Source: an uncultured Prevotella sp. (GTDB lineage Bacteria; Bacteroidota; Bacteroidia; Bacteroidales; Bacteroidaceae). From it: DNA of 20,134 bases. The stretch is taken from contig CAAFRM010000369.1 in NCBI GenBank assembly GCA_900765465.1, forward strand, positions 1 through 20,134, given 5' to 3'. The notes beneath the pieces were generated by a model. It did not search any database, had not been told where the DNA came from, and saw nothing but the letters and a program-made list of their open reading frames with translations. The translations under genes and the position numbers were made by a program. Numbering within the stretch: position 1 is the stretch's first letter; each line of letters starts with the position of its first letter. Shown here piece after piece: positions 8,355-15,306 of this stretch.

Positions 8355-8385
8355 GCCCTTGGAGATTTCACAACTTCCTAGGGGC
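8355..8385 (+). repeat. Degenerate second copy of the terminator hairpin
   Basis: GCCCTTGGAG, then ATTTCACAACTTCC, then TAGGGGC repeats the layout of the preceding hairpin (GCCCCCGGAG, GTTTCACAACTTCC, GGGGGC), including its loop. It is a decayed tandem duplicate with a weaker stem. Confidence 0.75.
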
Positions 8386-8400
8386 TGAACTAAACTACAT

Positions 8401-8424
8401 TCAGCGGTAATCTAGTACCGCTGA
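8401..8424. repeat. 9-bp inverted repeat
   Basis: TCAGCGGTA (8401-8409) and TACCGCTGA (8416-8424) are perfect inverted repeats around a 6-base loop. There is no T-run on either side, so it is not a clear terminator. Confidence 0.6.
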
Positions 8425-8489
8425 CGCCCTAAAAAATAATTTTTAATATAGGTATTAACTACTAAATATTTTTTAAAAACTTCTTTTCT

Positions 8490-9119
8490 TTATGCTTCAG
8501 CTTTTTTCTTGGCTTCCGCCTTTTTCTGCTTCAGTTCTGCCTTCTTCTGCTTCACTTCGGCTTTTCTCTGCTTCAGCTGGCTCTTCACTTCAGCTTTCTT
8601 CTGCTTCAGCTGAGCCTTTGCCTCCTTCTTTTCAGCCTTTCTTTCAGCCTTGGTCTTTGGCTCCTCCATGTCGCTTGGCTCTACCGCCTTGAACATGAAC
8701 TTGCTCTCGTCGATGTTCTTCATCTGCCATGGAGTAGGGAGATCCTTCGGCTTCTCGCCGTTCTTCAGGCGCTTTGCCTTCGCCTGCTTGGTGTAACGGT
8801 CGTGCAGCTTGGTCCATTTCTTCTCCGCCTTCTTGAAGTTGCGGTCGAAGATCACGATGCAGGTTCGCTTGGGTGCACCGATTGACTCCAGGTATTCCTT
8901 CAGCTGCAGGGAGTAGTTCTCTCTGTTGTCCAGGAAGAGCTTCTTGTGAGTCAGATATACTGAATCAACTCTCTGCACGCTGGTCATATACACCGTAGAG
9001 TCGCTGAACGACGATGCGAAACCGAACATATATGCAGTTGTCGGATCATTCTTGGCGTGGGCCGTGAATGAAGAGATGGCTGCGATAGCCAGTGCTAATG
9101 CGATTTTTAAAACTTTCAT
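8490..9119 (-). CDS. Exported lysine/alanine-rich protein with C-terminal coiled-coil repeats, function unknown
   Basis: A 209-residue protein. Residues 1-22 (MKVLKIALALAIAAISSFTAHA) form a signal peptide with an AHA cleavage site. The middle, about 23-145, contains YMFGFASSFSDSTVYMTSVQRVD and a Cys-containing strand RTCIVIFDRNF, and looks like a compact domain of a Bacteroidales-specific type; I cannot name it. From about 155 to the end the chain is almost wholly Lys, Ala, Glu and Gln, with repeated QLKQKKAEVK/ELKQKKAEAK units expected to form a long, highly basic helix or coiled coil. That would suit binding of nucleic acid, polyanionic glycan or peptidoglycan, but this is speculation. It starts 29 bases after the rpoD stop and probably shares its transcript. 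The same DNA is repetitive (TTCTGCTTC runs, 8500-8620). Confidence 0.8.
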   Translation of the reverse strand: MKVLKIALALAIAAISSFTAHAKNDPTTAYMFGFASSFSDSTVYMTSVQRVDSVYLTHKKLFLDNRENYSLQLKEYLESIGAPKRTCIVIFDRNFKKAEKKWTKLHDRYTKQAKAKRLKNGEKPKDLPTPWQMKNIDESKFMFKAVEPSDMEEPKTKAERKAEKKEAKAQLKQKKAEVKSQLKQRKAEVKQKKAELKQKKAEAKKKAEA

Positions 9120-9148
9120 TTATTCTTTTCTATACTTATGTTTTGCGC

Positions 9149-10012
9149 TTACTGTCCCAGATAGGATTTCAGCAGTTTATTCTTCGTGTTGTGTCTGAGT
9201 CGGCGCAGGGCTTTCTCCTTGATCTGCCTTACACGCTCCCTCGTCAGGTTGTACTTTTCACCTATCTCATCCAGGGTCATTTCCGGCGAGCCGTCTATTC
9301 CGAAGAATGCTCTCAGCACCTTCTGTTCCTTGTCGGTGAGCAGCTTCAGTATGCGGCTAACCTCCGCCTTGAGCGATTCTATGGCGAGTTCCCTGTCGGT
9401 ATTGGATGAGTCGCCAGCCAGGAAGTCGATCATGCTGCTGTCCTCGCCGTCGGCGATAGGTGCATCCATGCTCACGTGGCGTGAGTTCGCCTTCATGGCG
9501 TCTGCAATCTTGTCTTCGGGCAAATCCACACGCTCGGCAATCTCATCCACGCTCGGCTTGCGCTCGTGTTCCTGCTCGAACTTGTTGAGTTCCCTTGTTA
9601 TCTTGTTGACGCTACCCACCTGGTTGAGGGGGAGGCGTACCAGTCTGCTCTGCTCAGCTATAGCCTGCAGAATGCTCTGTCTGATCCACCAAACGGCATA
9701 CGAGATGAACTTGAAGCCGCGTGTTTCATCAAATTTTTCTGCAGCTTTGATAAGCCCAACGTTTCCTTCGTTGATAAGGTCAGGTAAGCTGAGTCCCTGA
9801 TTCTGATATTGCTTGGCAACAGATACCACGAATCTCAGGTTGGCTTTGGTCAATCTCTCCAGGGCTCTCTTGTCCCCTTTTCTTATGCGCTGTGCGAGTT
9901 CCACTTCCTGGTCGGTTGTCAGGAGCTCCTCGTGTCCAATTTCTTGGAGATATTTGTCCAACGATGCGCTTTCGCGATTCGTTATAGACTTTGAAATTTT
10001 CAGTTGTCTCAT
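9149..10012 (-). CDS. rpoD: RNA polymerase primary sigma factor (sigma-70/RpoD, Bacteroidota sigma-AB type)
   Basis: The housekeeping sigma factor that directs RNA polymerase to TTTG/TAnnTTTG promoters in this phylum. At 287 residues it has the short Bacteroidota form lacking the large region 1.1. Region 1.2 lies at about 16-48 (SLDKYLQEIG to QRIRKG). Region 2 is at 50-125, including LPDLINEGNVGLIKAAEKFD and the -10-binding helix RGFKFISYAVWWIRQSI. Region 3 is at about 128-205. Region 4 is at 222-278, with the helix-turn-helix MTLDEIGEKYNLTRERVRQIKEKALRRLR. All are intact. It has its own promoter at 10037-10067, and an htrA terminator separates it from the upstream protease gene. Bacteroidales carry one essential copy, so this is very probably core genome. 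Confidence 0.95.
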   Translation of the reverse strand: MRQLKISKSITNRESASLDKYLQEIGHEELLTTDQEVELAQRIRKGDKRALERLTKANLRFVVSVAKQYQNQGLSLPDLINEGNVGLIKAAEKFDETRGFKFISYAVWWIRQSILQAIAEQSRLVRLPLNQVGSVNKITRELNKFEQEHERKPSVDEIAERVDLPEDKIADAMKANSRHVSMDAPIADGEDSSMIDFLAGDSSNTDRELAIESLKAEVSRILKLLTDKEQKVLRAFFGIDGSPEMTLDEIGEKYNLTRERVRQIKEKALRRLRHNTKNKLLKSYLGQ

Positions 10013-10036
10013 GGTAGCAATTTAATTTTGTAGATG

Positions 10037-10067
10037 CAAAAGTACACTTTTTGTTTGGAAAAACAAA
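10037..10067 (-). promoter_or_regulatory. Promoter of rpoD
   Basis: On the minus strand, TTTG (10067-10064), a 19-base spacer and TACTTTTG (10044-10037) match the Bacteroidota consensus exactly. Expected initiation is near 10030, giving a leader of about 18 bases before the start codon at 10012. The -33 box lies inside the T-run of the htrA terminator. Confidence 0.85.
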
Positions 10068-10104
10068 AAAAATAGCAGATATTTTTCAAAATACCTGCTA
10101 TTTT
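10058..10104 (-). terminator. Rho-independent terminator of htrA
   Basis: A 16-bp stem with one mismatch pairs 10089-10104 with 10069-10084 around a 4-base loop. On the minus strand it is followed by TTTTTTTTGTTTTT. It lies after the htrA stop at 10193. Confidence 0.88.
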
Positions 10105-10192
10105 GTCATTTTTTATCTTTTCAGAGGGGATTAAGTTCTCTTTTCTTAGGAACTTCAGCCGGTTCATCCGGTGGTAGGCGCCCCTCAGCCGA

Positions 10193-11659
10193 TTAGTCCT
10201 TCTGCAGTGGAACAGCGAAGTAAGCCTTCTTGCCTGTAGGCCATACACCCTGGATGTAGAGCACAGGATCCTTGCTGGTAGAAGCACTCTTCACAGCCTT
10301 CTGCAGGTCGTCGAGCGATGTGATGTTGCTGTCGTTGATACGCTGGATGATGAATCCGCGTGAAATGCCGGCATCCTTCAGGGCACCGCTGTTCACCTTC
10401 ATCACCTCTACACCATACTTGATGCTGAGCTGGTTCTTCTGGCTCTCTGTAACAGGACGGAAGGTTCCGCCGAGCACGTCGAGGTCAGCACTCTTGATCA
10501 CTGAGGTGTTGCCCTGGGCATTCTTCAGGGTGATGGTCTTGGTGGTCTCCTTCTTGTTGCGCAGGTAGGTGATGCTCATCTTGTCGCCAGGGCGCTTGCC
10601 GTTGAGCGACTCCTGCAGCTCAGCCATCTTGGTCACCTTCTTGCCATCTACCTTGGTAATCACGTCGCCTTCCTTCAGTCCGGCAGCAGCACCGTTGCCG
10701 TCTTCATCTACCTTGGCGATATAGACACCCTCGTTGGTTCCCAGGTTCACGTCCTTGCCGTTCTCCTTCTGGGCGTTGATGTAGTTGAGCACGTCGCTAC
10801 CCTGGATGCTCAGCATCACGCGCTGTACGCTTCCGTACTTCTTCAGGTCATCCACCACCTTGTTCATGATAGAGGTAGGAATGGCGAAGCCGTAGCCTGA
10901 GTAGGAACCGGTCTGAGAGTAGAGCATGGCGTTGATGCCCACCAGCTCACCCTGGGTGTTGACGAGTGCACCGCCTGAGTTACCTGCGTTGATGGCAGCA
11001 TCGGTCTGGATGAAACTCTCCACGCCGTTGGCACCGAGCGAACGTGCCTTGGCAGAGATGATACCTGCGGTAACGGTATTGTTGAGTCCGAATGGATTGC
11101 CCACTGCGATGACCCATTCGCCCACCTTCACATTGTCGCTGTTGGCGATAGGCAGGGTAGGCAGGTTCTTGCCATCCACCTTGATGAGGGCGAGGTCGGT
11201 GGTCTTGTCGGTACCGATGATGCGTGCAGAGTATTCGCGGTTGTCGTTCAGGGTCACGGTCAGCTCGTCTGCGCCTTCCACCACGTGGTTGTTGGTTACG
11301 ATGTATCCGTCTGAGCTGATGATTACGCCCGAACCCGTAGCCTCTCTCTTAGGAGTCTGCACCTGCTGCTTGCGTGTGCCGCCCTGACCTTCAGGATTGC
11401 CGAAGAATCCGAATGGGTCGAAGAAGCCTCCGAATGGGTCGCTCTGAACATCTACGGTCTTCACTTTCGAGTTCTGTACGTATTTGATATGTACCACGGC
11501 TGGCAGAGCCTTCTCTGCTGCGTAAGTGAGATCAACTGGTTGACCTGGTGCTGTTGCTGTTACTGCTGGTGAAGCGTTCACCTTCATGAAAGCACCTGTT
11601 GAGAATGCTAGCGAACCTACGCATAGCACTGCCATTACATAATTAGTTACCTTTTTCAT
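10193..11659 (-). CDS. htrA: Do/HtrA family periplasmic serine protease (DegP-like)
   Basis: An envelope protease and chaperone that degrades misfolded periplasmic proteins. The 488 residues begin with a signal peptide or membrane anchor (MKKVTNYVMAVLCVGSLAFSTGAF, 1-24). The trypsin-like domain follows, with His125 in TNNHVVEGA, Asp155 in KTTDLALIKV and Ser228 in NAGNSGGALVN. A PDZ domain spans about 305-390 (EGVYIAKVDEDGNGAAAGLKEGDVI), and a second about 400-488 (KYGVEVMKVNSGALKDAGISRGFII). A Gly/Phe-rich loop at 73-95 (DPFGGFFDPFGFFG) precedes the catalytic core, as in other Bacteroidota HtrA proteins. It is transcribed alone, from an unusual promoter region near 11782-11813 and with its own terminator. 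The leader is about 120 bases. Confidence 0.94.
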   Translation of the reverse strand: MKKVTNYVMAVLCVGSLAFSTGAFMKVNASPAVTATAPGQPVDLTYAAEKALPAVVHIKYVQNSKVKTVDVQSDPFGGFFDPFGFFGNPEGQGGTRKQQVQTPKREATGSGVIISSDGYIVTNNHVVEGADELTVTLNDNREYSARIIGTDKTTDLALIKVDGKNLPTLPIANSDNVKVGEWVIAVGNPFGLNNTVTAGIISAKARSLGANGVESFIQTDAAINAGNSGGALVNTQGELVGINAMLYSQTGSYSGYGFAIPTSIMNKVVDDLKKYGSVQRVMLSIQGSDVLNYINAQKENGKDVNLGTNEGVYIAKVDEDGNGAAAGLKEGDVITKVDGKKVTKMAELQESLNGKRPGDKMSITYLRNKKETTKTITLKNAQGNTSVIKSADLDVLGGTFRPVTESQKNQLSIKYGVEVMKVNSGALKDAGISRGFIIQRINDSNITSLDDLQKAVKSASTSKDPVLYIQGVWPTGKKAYFAVPLQKD

Positions 11660-11781
11660 GTTTAATATCCTTTTTATTATTATTTCCTTTTTTTATTGTT
11701 ATGCCTAGCCTTCTGCTAATTCTATGCCAAAACCCTCGGGTCTGCCAAATCTGTCAGCTTCTTGCCTCTGCTTTTCGGTTG

Positions 11782-11813
11782 CAAATATAGAGTCATTTTT
11801 TGATATACGTATA
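11782..11813 (-). promoter_or_regulatory. Probable htrA promoter with palindrome at the -33 position
   Basis: TATATTTG (11789-11782, minus) fits TAnnTTTG. No TTTG stands at the proper distance; instead a perfect 10-bp palindrome TATACGTATA occupies 11804-11813. This could be an operator or activator site, consistent with a stress-controlled protease gene, but that is inference. Confidence 0.45.
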
Positions 11814-11900
11814 ACTTTGAGCCATTTTTTATTCCGTTTTAACATTTAAAATTAACACTTTAACGGCTCTTAAACAAGAATAGTCCTATTTTTACAATTA

Positions 11901-11931
11901 TTTGCTACTTTTCGGAAAAATGATAGTTTTG
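11901..11931 (+). promoter_or_regulatory. Consensus promoter about 180 bases upstream of the rnpB promoter
   Basis: TTTG (11901-11904), a 19-base spacer and TAGTTTTG (11924-11931) match the Bacteroidota consensus exactly. No downstream coding frame longer than 27 codons begins here, so it would make an RNA or extend rnpB upstream. Confidence 0.6.
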
Positions 11932-11937
11932 TATATG

Positions 11938-12065
11938 AAATTAAAACTTCTTGATATGCAAACGAATGTGAACGGAACAAGAGAAAAAGATGACTGGAAT
12001 GTCAGTCTTTCGGGATGAGAAAGCAGTAAAATCATCCCCAAAAAGCGAAAAGAGTTTAAAAACTC
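11938..12065 (+). ncRNA. Possible structured small RNA upstream of rnpB (candidate)
   Basis: Downstream of the 11901-11931 promoter there are three successive hairpins: GACTG/CAGTC (11992-11996 with 12003-12007), GGGATGA/TCATCCC (12012-12018 with 12032-12038) and GAGTT/AACTC (12052-12056 with 12061-12065). There is no clear terminator before rnpB apart from a T6 run near 12091. It does not match any RNA family that I can recognise, so this is a prediction from promoter plus structure only. Confidence 0.25.
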
Positions 12066-12072
12066 AGAGAAA

Positions 12073-12106
12073 TTGGCGGTTAAGTCGAACTTTTTTGCTA
12101 TCTTTG
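12073..12106 (+). promoter_or_regulatory. Promoter of rnpB
   Basis: TATCTTTG at 12099-12106 is a full -7 match, 6 bases before the predicted RNA 5' end near 12112. The best -33 candidate is TTGG at 12073-12076, with a longish 22-base spacer. Confidence 0.7.
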
Positions 12107-12111
12107 CATTT

Positions 12112-12551
12112 CGAAAGCAGTGCTCCGGCTTGTCGCTGGCATTCTCTACTGGGGGGTGCGAGAGGAAAGTCCGGGCAGCGTAGGGCATCCCACTTCCGAA
12201 AATAGAAGCTATTGGTGACAGTAGGTGTCGGTAGAAGAAAATTACCGCCCGAAACTTATTCCGTAGCGAAGTCAGGCTCCGGCAGGGCATCGTGGTTTAG
12301 TGTCGGGTAAGGGTGAGAAGGTGGTGTAAGAGACCACCAGCTGGCGGGTGATCGCCAGGCTGTGCCATCTGGGAGCTGTAAGCTCATGTAAACCGCAGAT
12401 TGAGGGCGGCTCGTCCGATTGCCTTCGGGCTGCTGCGGAGGGTAGAGTGCTTGAGCCCAGGGGTGACTCTGGGACTAGATAAATGACAGGCGCCCGTATC
12501 GTTTCTGACGGTATGGGTACAGAACTCGGCTTATAGGAGCACTGCTTTCTT
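12112..12551 (+). ncRNA. rnpB: RNase P RNA, bacterial class A
   Basis: This is the catalytic RNA of ribonuclease P, which cleaves tRNA 5' leaders. The universally conserved core elements are visible: GAGGAAAGTCCGGGC at 12162-12176 and ACAGAACTCGGCTTAT at 12519-12534. AGATAAATGACAGGC lies shortly before the latter. The ends pair to form helix P1: GAAAGCAGTGCTCC (12113-12126) with GGAGCACTGCTTTC (12536-12549). The predicted length is about 440 bases. TTTCTTTTAG after the 3' end may help termination. The start is set by P1 and by the -7 box at 12099-12106; exact ends are uncertain by a few bases. Confidence 0.95.
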
Positions 12552-12660
12552 TCTTTTAGTTCTTTCTGCATCATATATATAATAAGGTATGGAGACATAT
12601 ATACCTGTCAATGCAATGTATGGTGCGGTGTTTCAAACCATTTAAAAATAACCAGCAATT

Positions 12661-13095
12661 ATGAATCTTAGAGAACCGGAAAAGCAGATATTAGACGATT
12701 TTGAGCACAAGGTAACCAACAAGATGCAGAAGTATGGCGATGAGCCCGACTTCCCTAAGTTGGAGAACTATGGACTTACCCGCATGGAGCTGGATGACTA
12801 TCTCTTCGATAAGCAGGCCATCCTCGACATGGGCGGTTCCAAGCGCACGCAGCTCACGGTGGGCGGTTTCATCACCGTCATCCCCGTATTGATCCTTTCC
12901 TGCTTCCCAGATAAGTCGCCTATCTATGAGAACGGCAAGGCAATGACCACCATCATCGCCATCATCATCGGTCTGCTGCTCGCCTGCTTCTGCAAGGCAT
13001 TGCTCCAGATGGTGATCCTCTACCGTGTGAACAAGCATAAGGAAACGAAGATGGAGACCTTTATCAAGGCAGTACTCTTCTATGAAAAAAGATAA
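12661..13095 (+). CDS. Small inner-membrane protein with two transmembrane helices, function unknown
   Basis: A 144-residue protein. The first 60 residues are charged and helical (NLREPEKQILDDFEHKVTNK..., then YGLTRMELDDYLFDKQ). Two hydrophobic segments follow, about 66-82 (LTVGGFITVIPVLILSC) and 95-112 (TTIIAIIIGLLLACFC). The tail is basic (YRVNKHKETKMETFIKAVLFYEKR), so both ends are likely cytoplasmic. I do not recognise the family. It starts 109 bases after rnpB with no obvious TAnnTTTG box in between, so it may depend partly on read-through. The next gene, a YkvA-type protein, begins 21 bases later, which suggests a two-gene unit linked to the membrane. Confidence 0.8.
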   Translation: MNLREPEKQILDDFEHKVTNKMQKYGDEPDFPKLENYGLTRMELDDYLFDKQAILDMGGSKRTQLTVGGFITVIPVLILSCFPDKSPIYENGKAMTTIIAIIIGLLLACFCKALLQMVILYRVNKHKETKMETFIKAVLFYEKR

Positions 13096-13116
13096 TAACT
13101 TTAAAGCATTGAAGAT

Positions 13117-13524
13117 ATGAATTTACCTGATTTTATGGCTTATAAGGACAAATTCACTCAGAGTGCATTTGTCGAGAAGATTTCGCACGTGGCAAAGCGT
13201 GCAGGTGCCAAGATGGTTTATGCAGCTCTCATTCTCTATTATACGCTGGAGAGTGACAAGGTTGCGCTCAAGGACAAGGCGATGATTATCGGCGCCCTGG
13301 GCTACCTCATCAGTCCGCTCGATGTGATTCCCGATGCCATTCCGATAGCGGGACTGAGCGACGACCTGGCAGTGCTCATCTTCGTGCTTCATAAGGTATG
13401 GGGAGATGTTTCTGAGGATGCGAAGCAGAAGGCTCACGACAAGCTCGCACAGTGGTTTGATGAAGATGAGCTTCCTCAGGCAGAAGATCTCTTCAAGGAG
13501 AATCCGGAAGATACTCCGGTCTGA
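13117..13524 (+). CDS. YkvA/DUF1232 family membrane protein
   Basis: A 135-residue protein carrying the DUF1232 signature: KDKAMIIGALGYLISPLDVIPDAIPIAGLSDDLAVL at about 52-87. The core motif is SPLDVIPD followed by GLSDD. The segment before it (AGAKMVYAALILYYTLE) and the motif itself form hydrophobic hairpins expected to sit in or at the membrane. The C-terminal 40 residues are acidic and helical (AKQKAHDKLAQWFDEDELPQAEDLF). The biochemical role of the family is unknown. It lies 21 bases downstream of another small membrane protein and is probably co-transcribed with it. Two hairpins follow, the second being a terminator shared with gdhA. Confidence 0.88.
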   Translation: MNLPDFMAYKDKFTQSAFVEKISHVAKRAGAKMVYAALILYYTLESDKVALKDKAMIIGALGYLISPLDVIPDAIPIAGLSDDLAVLIFVLHKVWGDVSEDAKQKAHDKLAQWFDEDELPQAEDLFKENPEDTPV

Positions 13525-13560
13525 TTCATTTAGAATTCATTCATTTTTCGGAACCCGTTT

Positions 13561-13576
13561 CTGAATTTCGATTCAG
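13561..13576 (+). other. UUCG-capped hairpin after the YkvA gene
   Basis: CTGAAT-TTCG-ATTCAG forms a perfect 6-bp stem with a UUCG tetraloop. It lies 36 bases after the YkvA stop and may protect the mRNA 3' end. Confidence 0.5.
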
Positions 13577-13589
13577 GACAATAGCAAAA

Positions 13590-13613
13590 CGGCGGACTCT
13601 CACGAGCCCGCCG
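13590..13613. terminator. Terminator between the YkvA gene and gdhA (convergent)
   Basis: CGGCGGACTC (13590-13599) pairs with GAGCCCGCCG (13604-13613), with one A-C mismatch and a 4-base loop. On the minus strand it is followed by GTTTTGCTATT; on the plus strand by CTTCTATTAAT. It most likely ends the gdhA transcript and probably also the plus-strand one. Confidence 0.7.
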
Positions 13614-13673
13614 CTTCTATTAATAACTAATAAATGATTAAATCCTTTTATCTTTTTACGATTTTTATCTTTT

Positions 13674-15008
13674 TTATACGATACCCTGAGCCATCATAGC
13701 CTTAGCTACCTTCAGGAATCCGGCTACGTTAGCACCCTTTACGTAGTTTACGTAACCGTCGTTCTCTGTACCGTACTTCACGCAGTTAGCGTGGATATTG
13801 TTCATGATGTCGTGGAGCTTGGCGTCAACCTCCTCGCGTGACCACTTCAGGCGCTCAGAGTTCTGGCTCATCTCAAGACCAGAAACAGCCACACCACCAG
13901 CGTTGGCAGCCTTACCTGGAGCGTAGAGGATCTTGGCATCCTGGAATACCTTGATAGCCTCTGGAGTAGTAGGCATGTTAGCACCCTCGCTTACAGCGAA
14001 TACACCGTTTGCGATGAGAGCCTTGGCAGCCTCCTCGTTGATCTCGTTCTGAGTAGCAGATGGCAGTGCGATGTCAGCCTTCTCAAACCAAGGCTTAGCA
14101 CCCGCAACATACTTCACGCCATATTTCTCAGCATATTCCTTGATACGGCCACGCTCTACGTTCTTGAGCTCCATGATGTAGTCGAGCTTCTCGCGGTCGA
14201 TACCGTCTGGATCGTAGATGTAACCATCAGAGTCTGAACATGTAACAGGCTTAGCACCCAACTGGAGCAACTTCTCCATAGTGTACTGGGCAACGTTACC
14301 TGAACCAGAAACCAATACAGTCTTGCCCTTGATGTCGATGCCCTTGGTAGCGAGCATATTGCAGAGGAAGTAAACGTTACCGTAACCAGTAGCCTCAGGA
14401 CGGATGAGAGAACCACCGAACTCCTGACCCTTACCGGTCAAGACACCCTGGAACTGGTGAGTCAACTTCTTGTACATACCGAAGAGGTAACCTACCTCAC
14501 GGCCGCCTACACCGATATCGCCAGCAGGAACATCCTCGTCTGGACCCATGTGACGGTAAAGCTCAGTCATGAAAGCCTGGCAGAAACGCATCACCTCGTT
14601 GTTGCTCTTGCCACGTGGAGAGAAGTCAGAACCACCCTTTGCACCACCCATAGGGAGAGTAGTAAGAGAGTTCTTGAAAGTCTGCTCGAAAGCAAGGAAC
14701 TTCAGGATACCCAAGTTTACAGACTTGTGGTAGCGAAGACCTCCCTTGTAAGGGCCGATTACGTTGTTGTGCTGAACGCGGTAACCCATGTTAGTCTGAA
14801 CGTTACCCTTGTCATCTACCCAAGATACACGGAACTGGATGATGCGGTCTGGGATGCAGAGGCGCTCGATGAGGTTTGCCTTCTCGAACTCAGGGTGCTT
14901 GTTGTACTCTTCCTCGATAGTACCGAGAACCTGACTAACTGCCTGGATATACTCCGGCTCATTTGGGAATCTTCTTTGGAGATTCGCGATTACTTCAGAT
15001 GCTTTCAT
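13674..15008 (-). CDS. gdhA: NADP-type glutamate dehydrogenase
   Basis: Catalyses reductive amination of 2-oxoglutarate to glutamate, a main ammonium-assimilation route in gut Bacteroidales. The 444-residue length is normal for the hexameric short-chain class. Substrate-binding and catalytic segments are intact: GPYKGGLRYH (85-94, Lys88), LPMGGAKGGSDFSPRG (118-132, catalytic Lys125) and PAGDIGVGGRE (161-171, Asp164). The Rossmann domain begins with VLVSGSGNVAQYTMEKL (231-247). The residues after its second strand, CSDSDGY, resemble E. coli GdhA and favour NADPH, though dual specificity cannot be excluded. It is a single-gene unit with its own promoter at 15060-15090 and a terminator at 13590-13613. 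Codon use looks like that of a highly expressed gene. Confidence 0.96.
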   Translation of the reverse strand: MKASEVIANLQRRFPNEPEYIQAVSQVLGTIEEEYNKHPEFEKANLIERLCIPDRIIQFRVSWVDDKGNVQTNMGYRVQHNNVIGPYKGGLRYHKSVNLGILKFLAFEQTFKNSLTTLPMGGAKGGSDFSPRGKSNNEVMRFCQAFMTELYRHMGPDEDVPAGDIGVGGREVGYLFGMYKKLTHQFQGVLTGKGQEFGGSLIRPEATGYGNVYFLCNMLATKGIDIKGKTVLVSGSGNVAQYTMEKLLQLGAKPVTCSDSDGYIYDPDGIDREKLDYIMELKNVERGRIKEYAEKYGVKYVAGAKPWFEKADIALPSATQNEINEEAAKALIANGVFAVSEGANMPTTPEAIKVFQDAKILYAPGKAANAGGVAVSGLEMSQNSERLKWSREEVDAKLHDIMNNIHANCVKYGTENDGYVNYVKGANVAGFLKVAKAMMAQGIV

Positions 15009-15059
15009 AATCTTTATCTTTTATTGTGTTTGAAATTTCTTTTTTCTTGTTTGCGCTTG

Positions 15060-15090
15060 CAAAGATATAGCTTTTTCTTGAAATAACCAA
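15060..15090 (-). promoter_or_regulatory. Promoter of gdhA
   Basis: On the minus strand, TTGG (15090-15087), a 19-base spacer and TATCTTTG (15067-15060). Initiation near 15053 gives a leader of about 45 bases before the start codon at 15008. Confidence 0.7.
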
Positions 15091-15214
15091 CAAAAAGAAA
15101 GAAAAAATGCACAAAAAGCAGAAAAAAGACAATCTTTTAACTTTTCGTAAAGGTTCATGTAGCCTAATTGTGTGCGTACACCTTATTATATATATGATTT
15201 TCTCTATCTTTTTG

Positions 15215-15244
15215 TTTGGGTTTTGATATTTTTTCGTATCTTTG
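15215..15244 (+). promoter_or_regulatory. Promoter of the HU-like gene
   Basis: TATCTTTG at 15237-15244 is a full -7 match. TTTG at 15215-15218 is 18 bases upstream, slightly short; another TTTG at 15211-15214 has 22 bases. Initiation near 15251 gives a leader of about 55 bases. Confidence 0.65.
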
Positions 15245-15306
15245 CATCGTGTAAGGAACTTCACGCAGGAGTCTTCTTCACAAGACTTTATAAAATATGA
15301 AAGATT

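Larger units (their letters stand above)
11660..12111. other. Intergenic region between htrA (-) and rnpB (+)
   Basis: The 452-base AT-rich stretch has no convincing protein-coding frame on either strand. It holds the htrA leader and -7 box on the minus side. On the plus side there is a good promoter at 11901-11931, three small hairpins between 11992 and 12065, and the rnpB promoter at 12073-12106. Confidence 0.8.

Noticed and set aside
10009..10287. 92-codon minus-strand frame spanning the htrA end and the rpoD promoter
   Set aside because: Overlaps the htrA 3' end in another frame and runs through a terminator hairpin and a consensus promoter.
11935..12018. 27-codon plus-strand frame after the 11901-11931 promoter
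   Set aside because: Its ATG would lie at or before the expected transcription start, and the peptide has no recognisable character.
12272..12598. Minus-strand frame across the RNase P RNA gene
   Set aside because: The DNA is explained by conserved rnpB sequence and pairing; the peptide has no coding character.
15160..15200. GTGTGCGTACAC near-palindrome between gdhA and the HU-like gene
   Set aside because: Only 10 of 12 positions are symmetric, it is not positioned clearly against either promoter, and chance is likely in a 298-base AT-rich gap.
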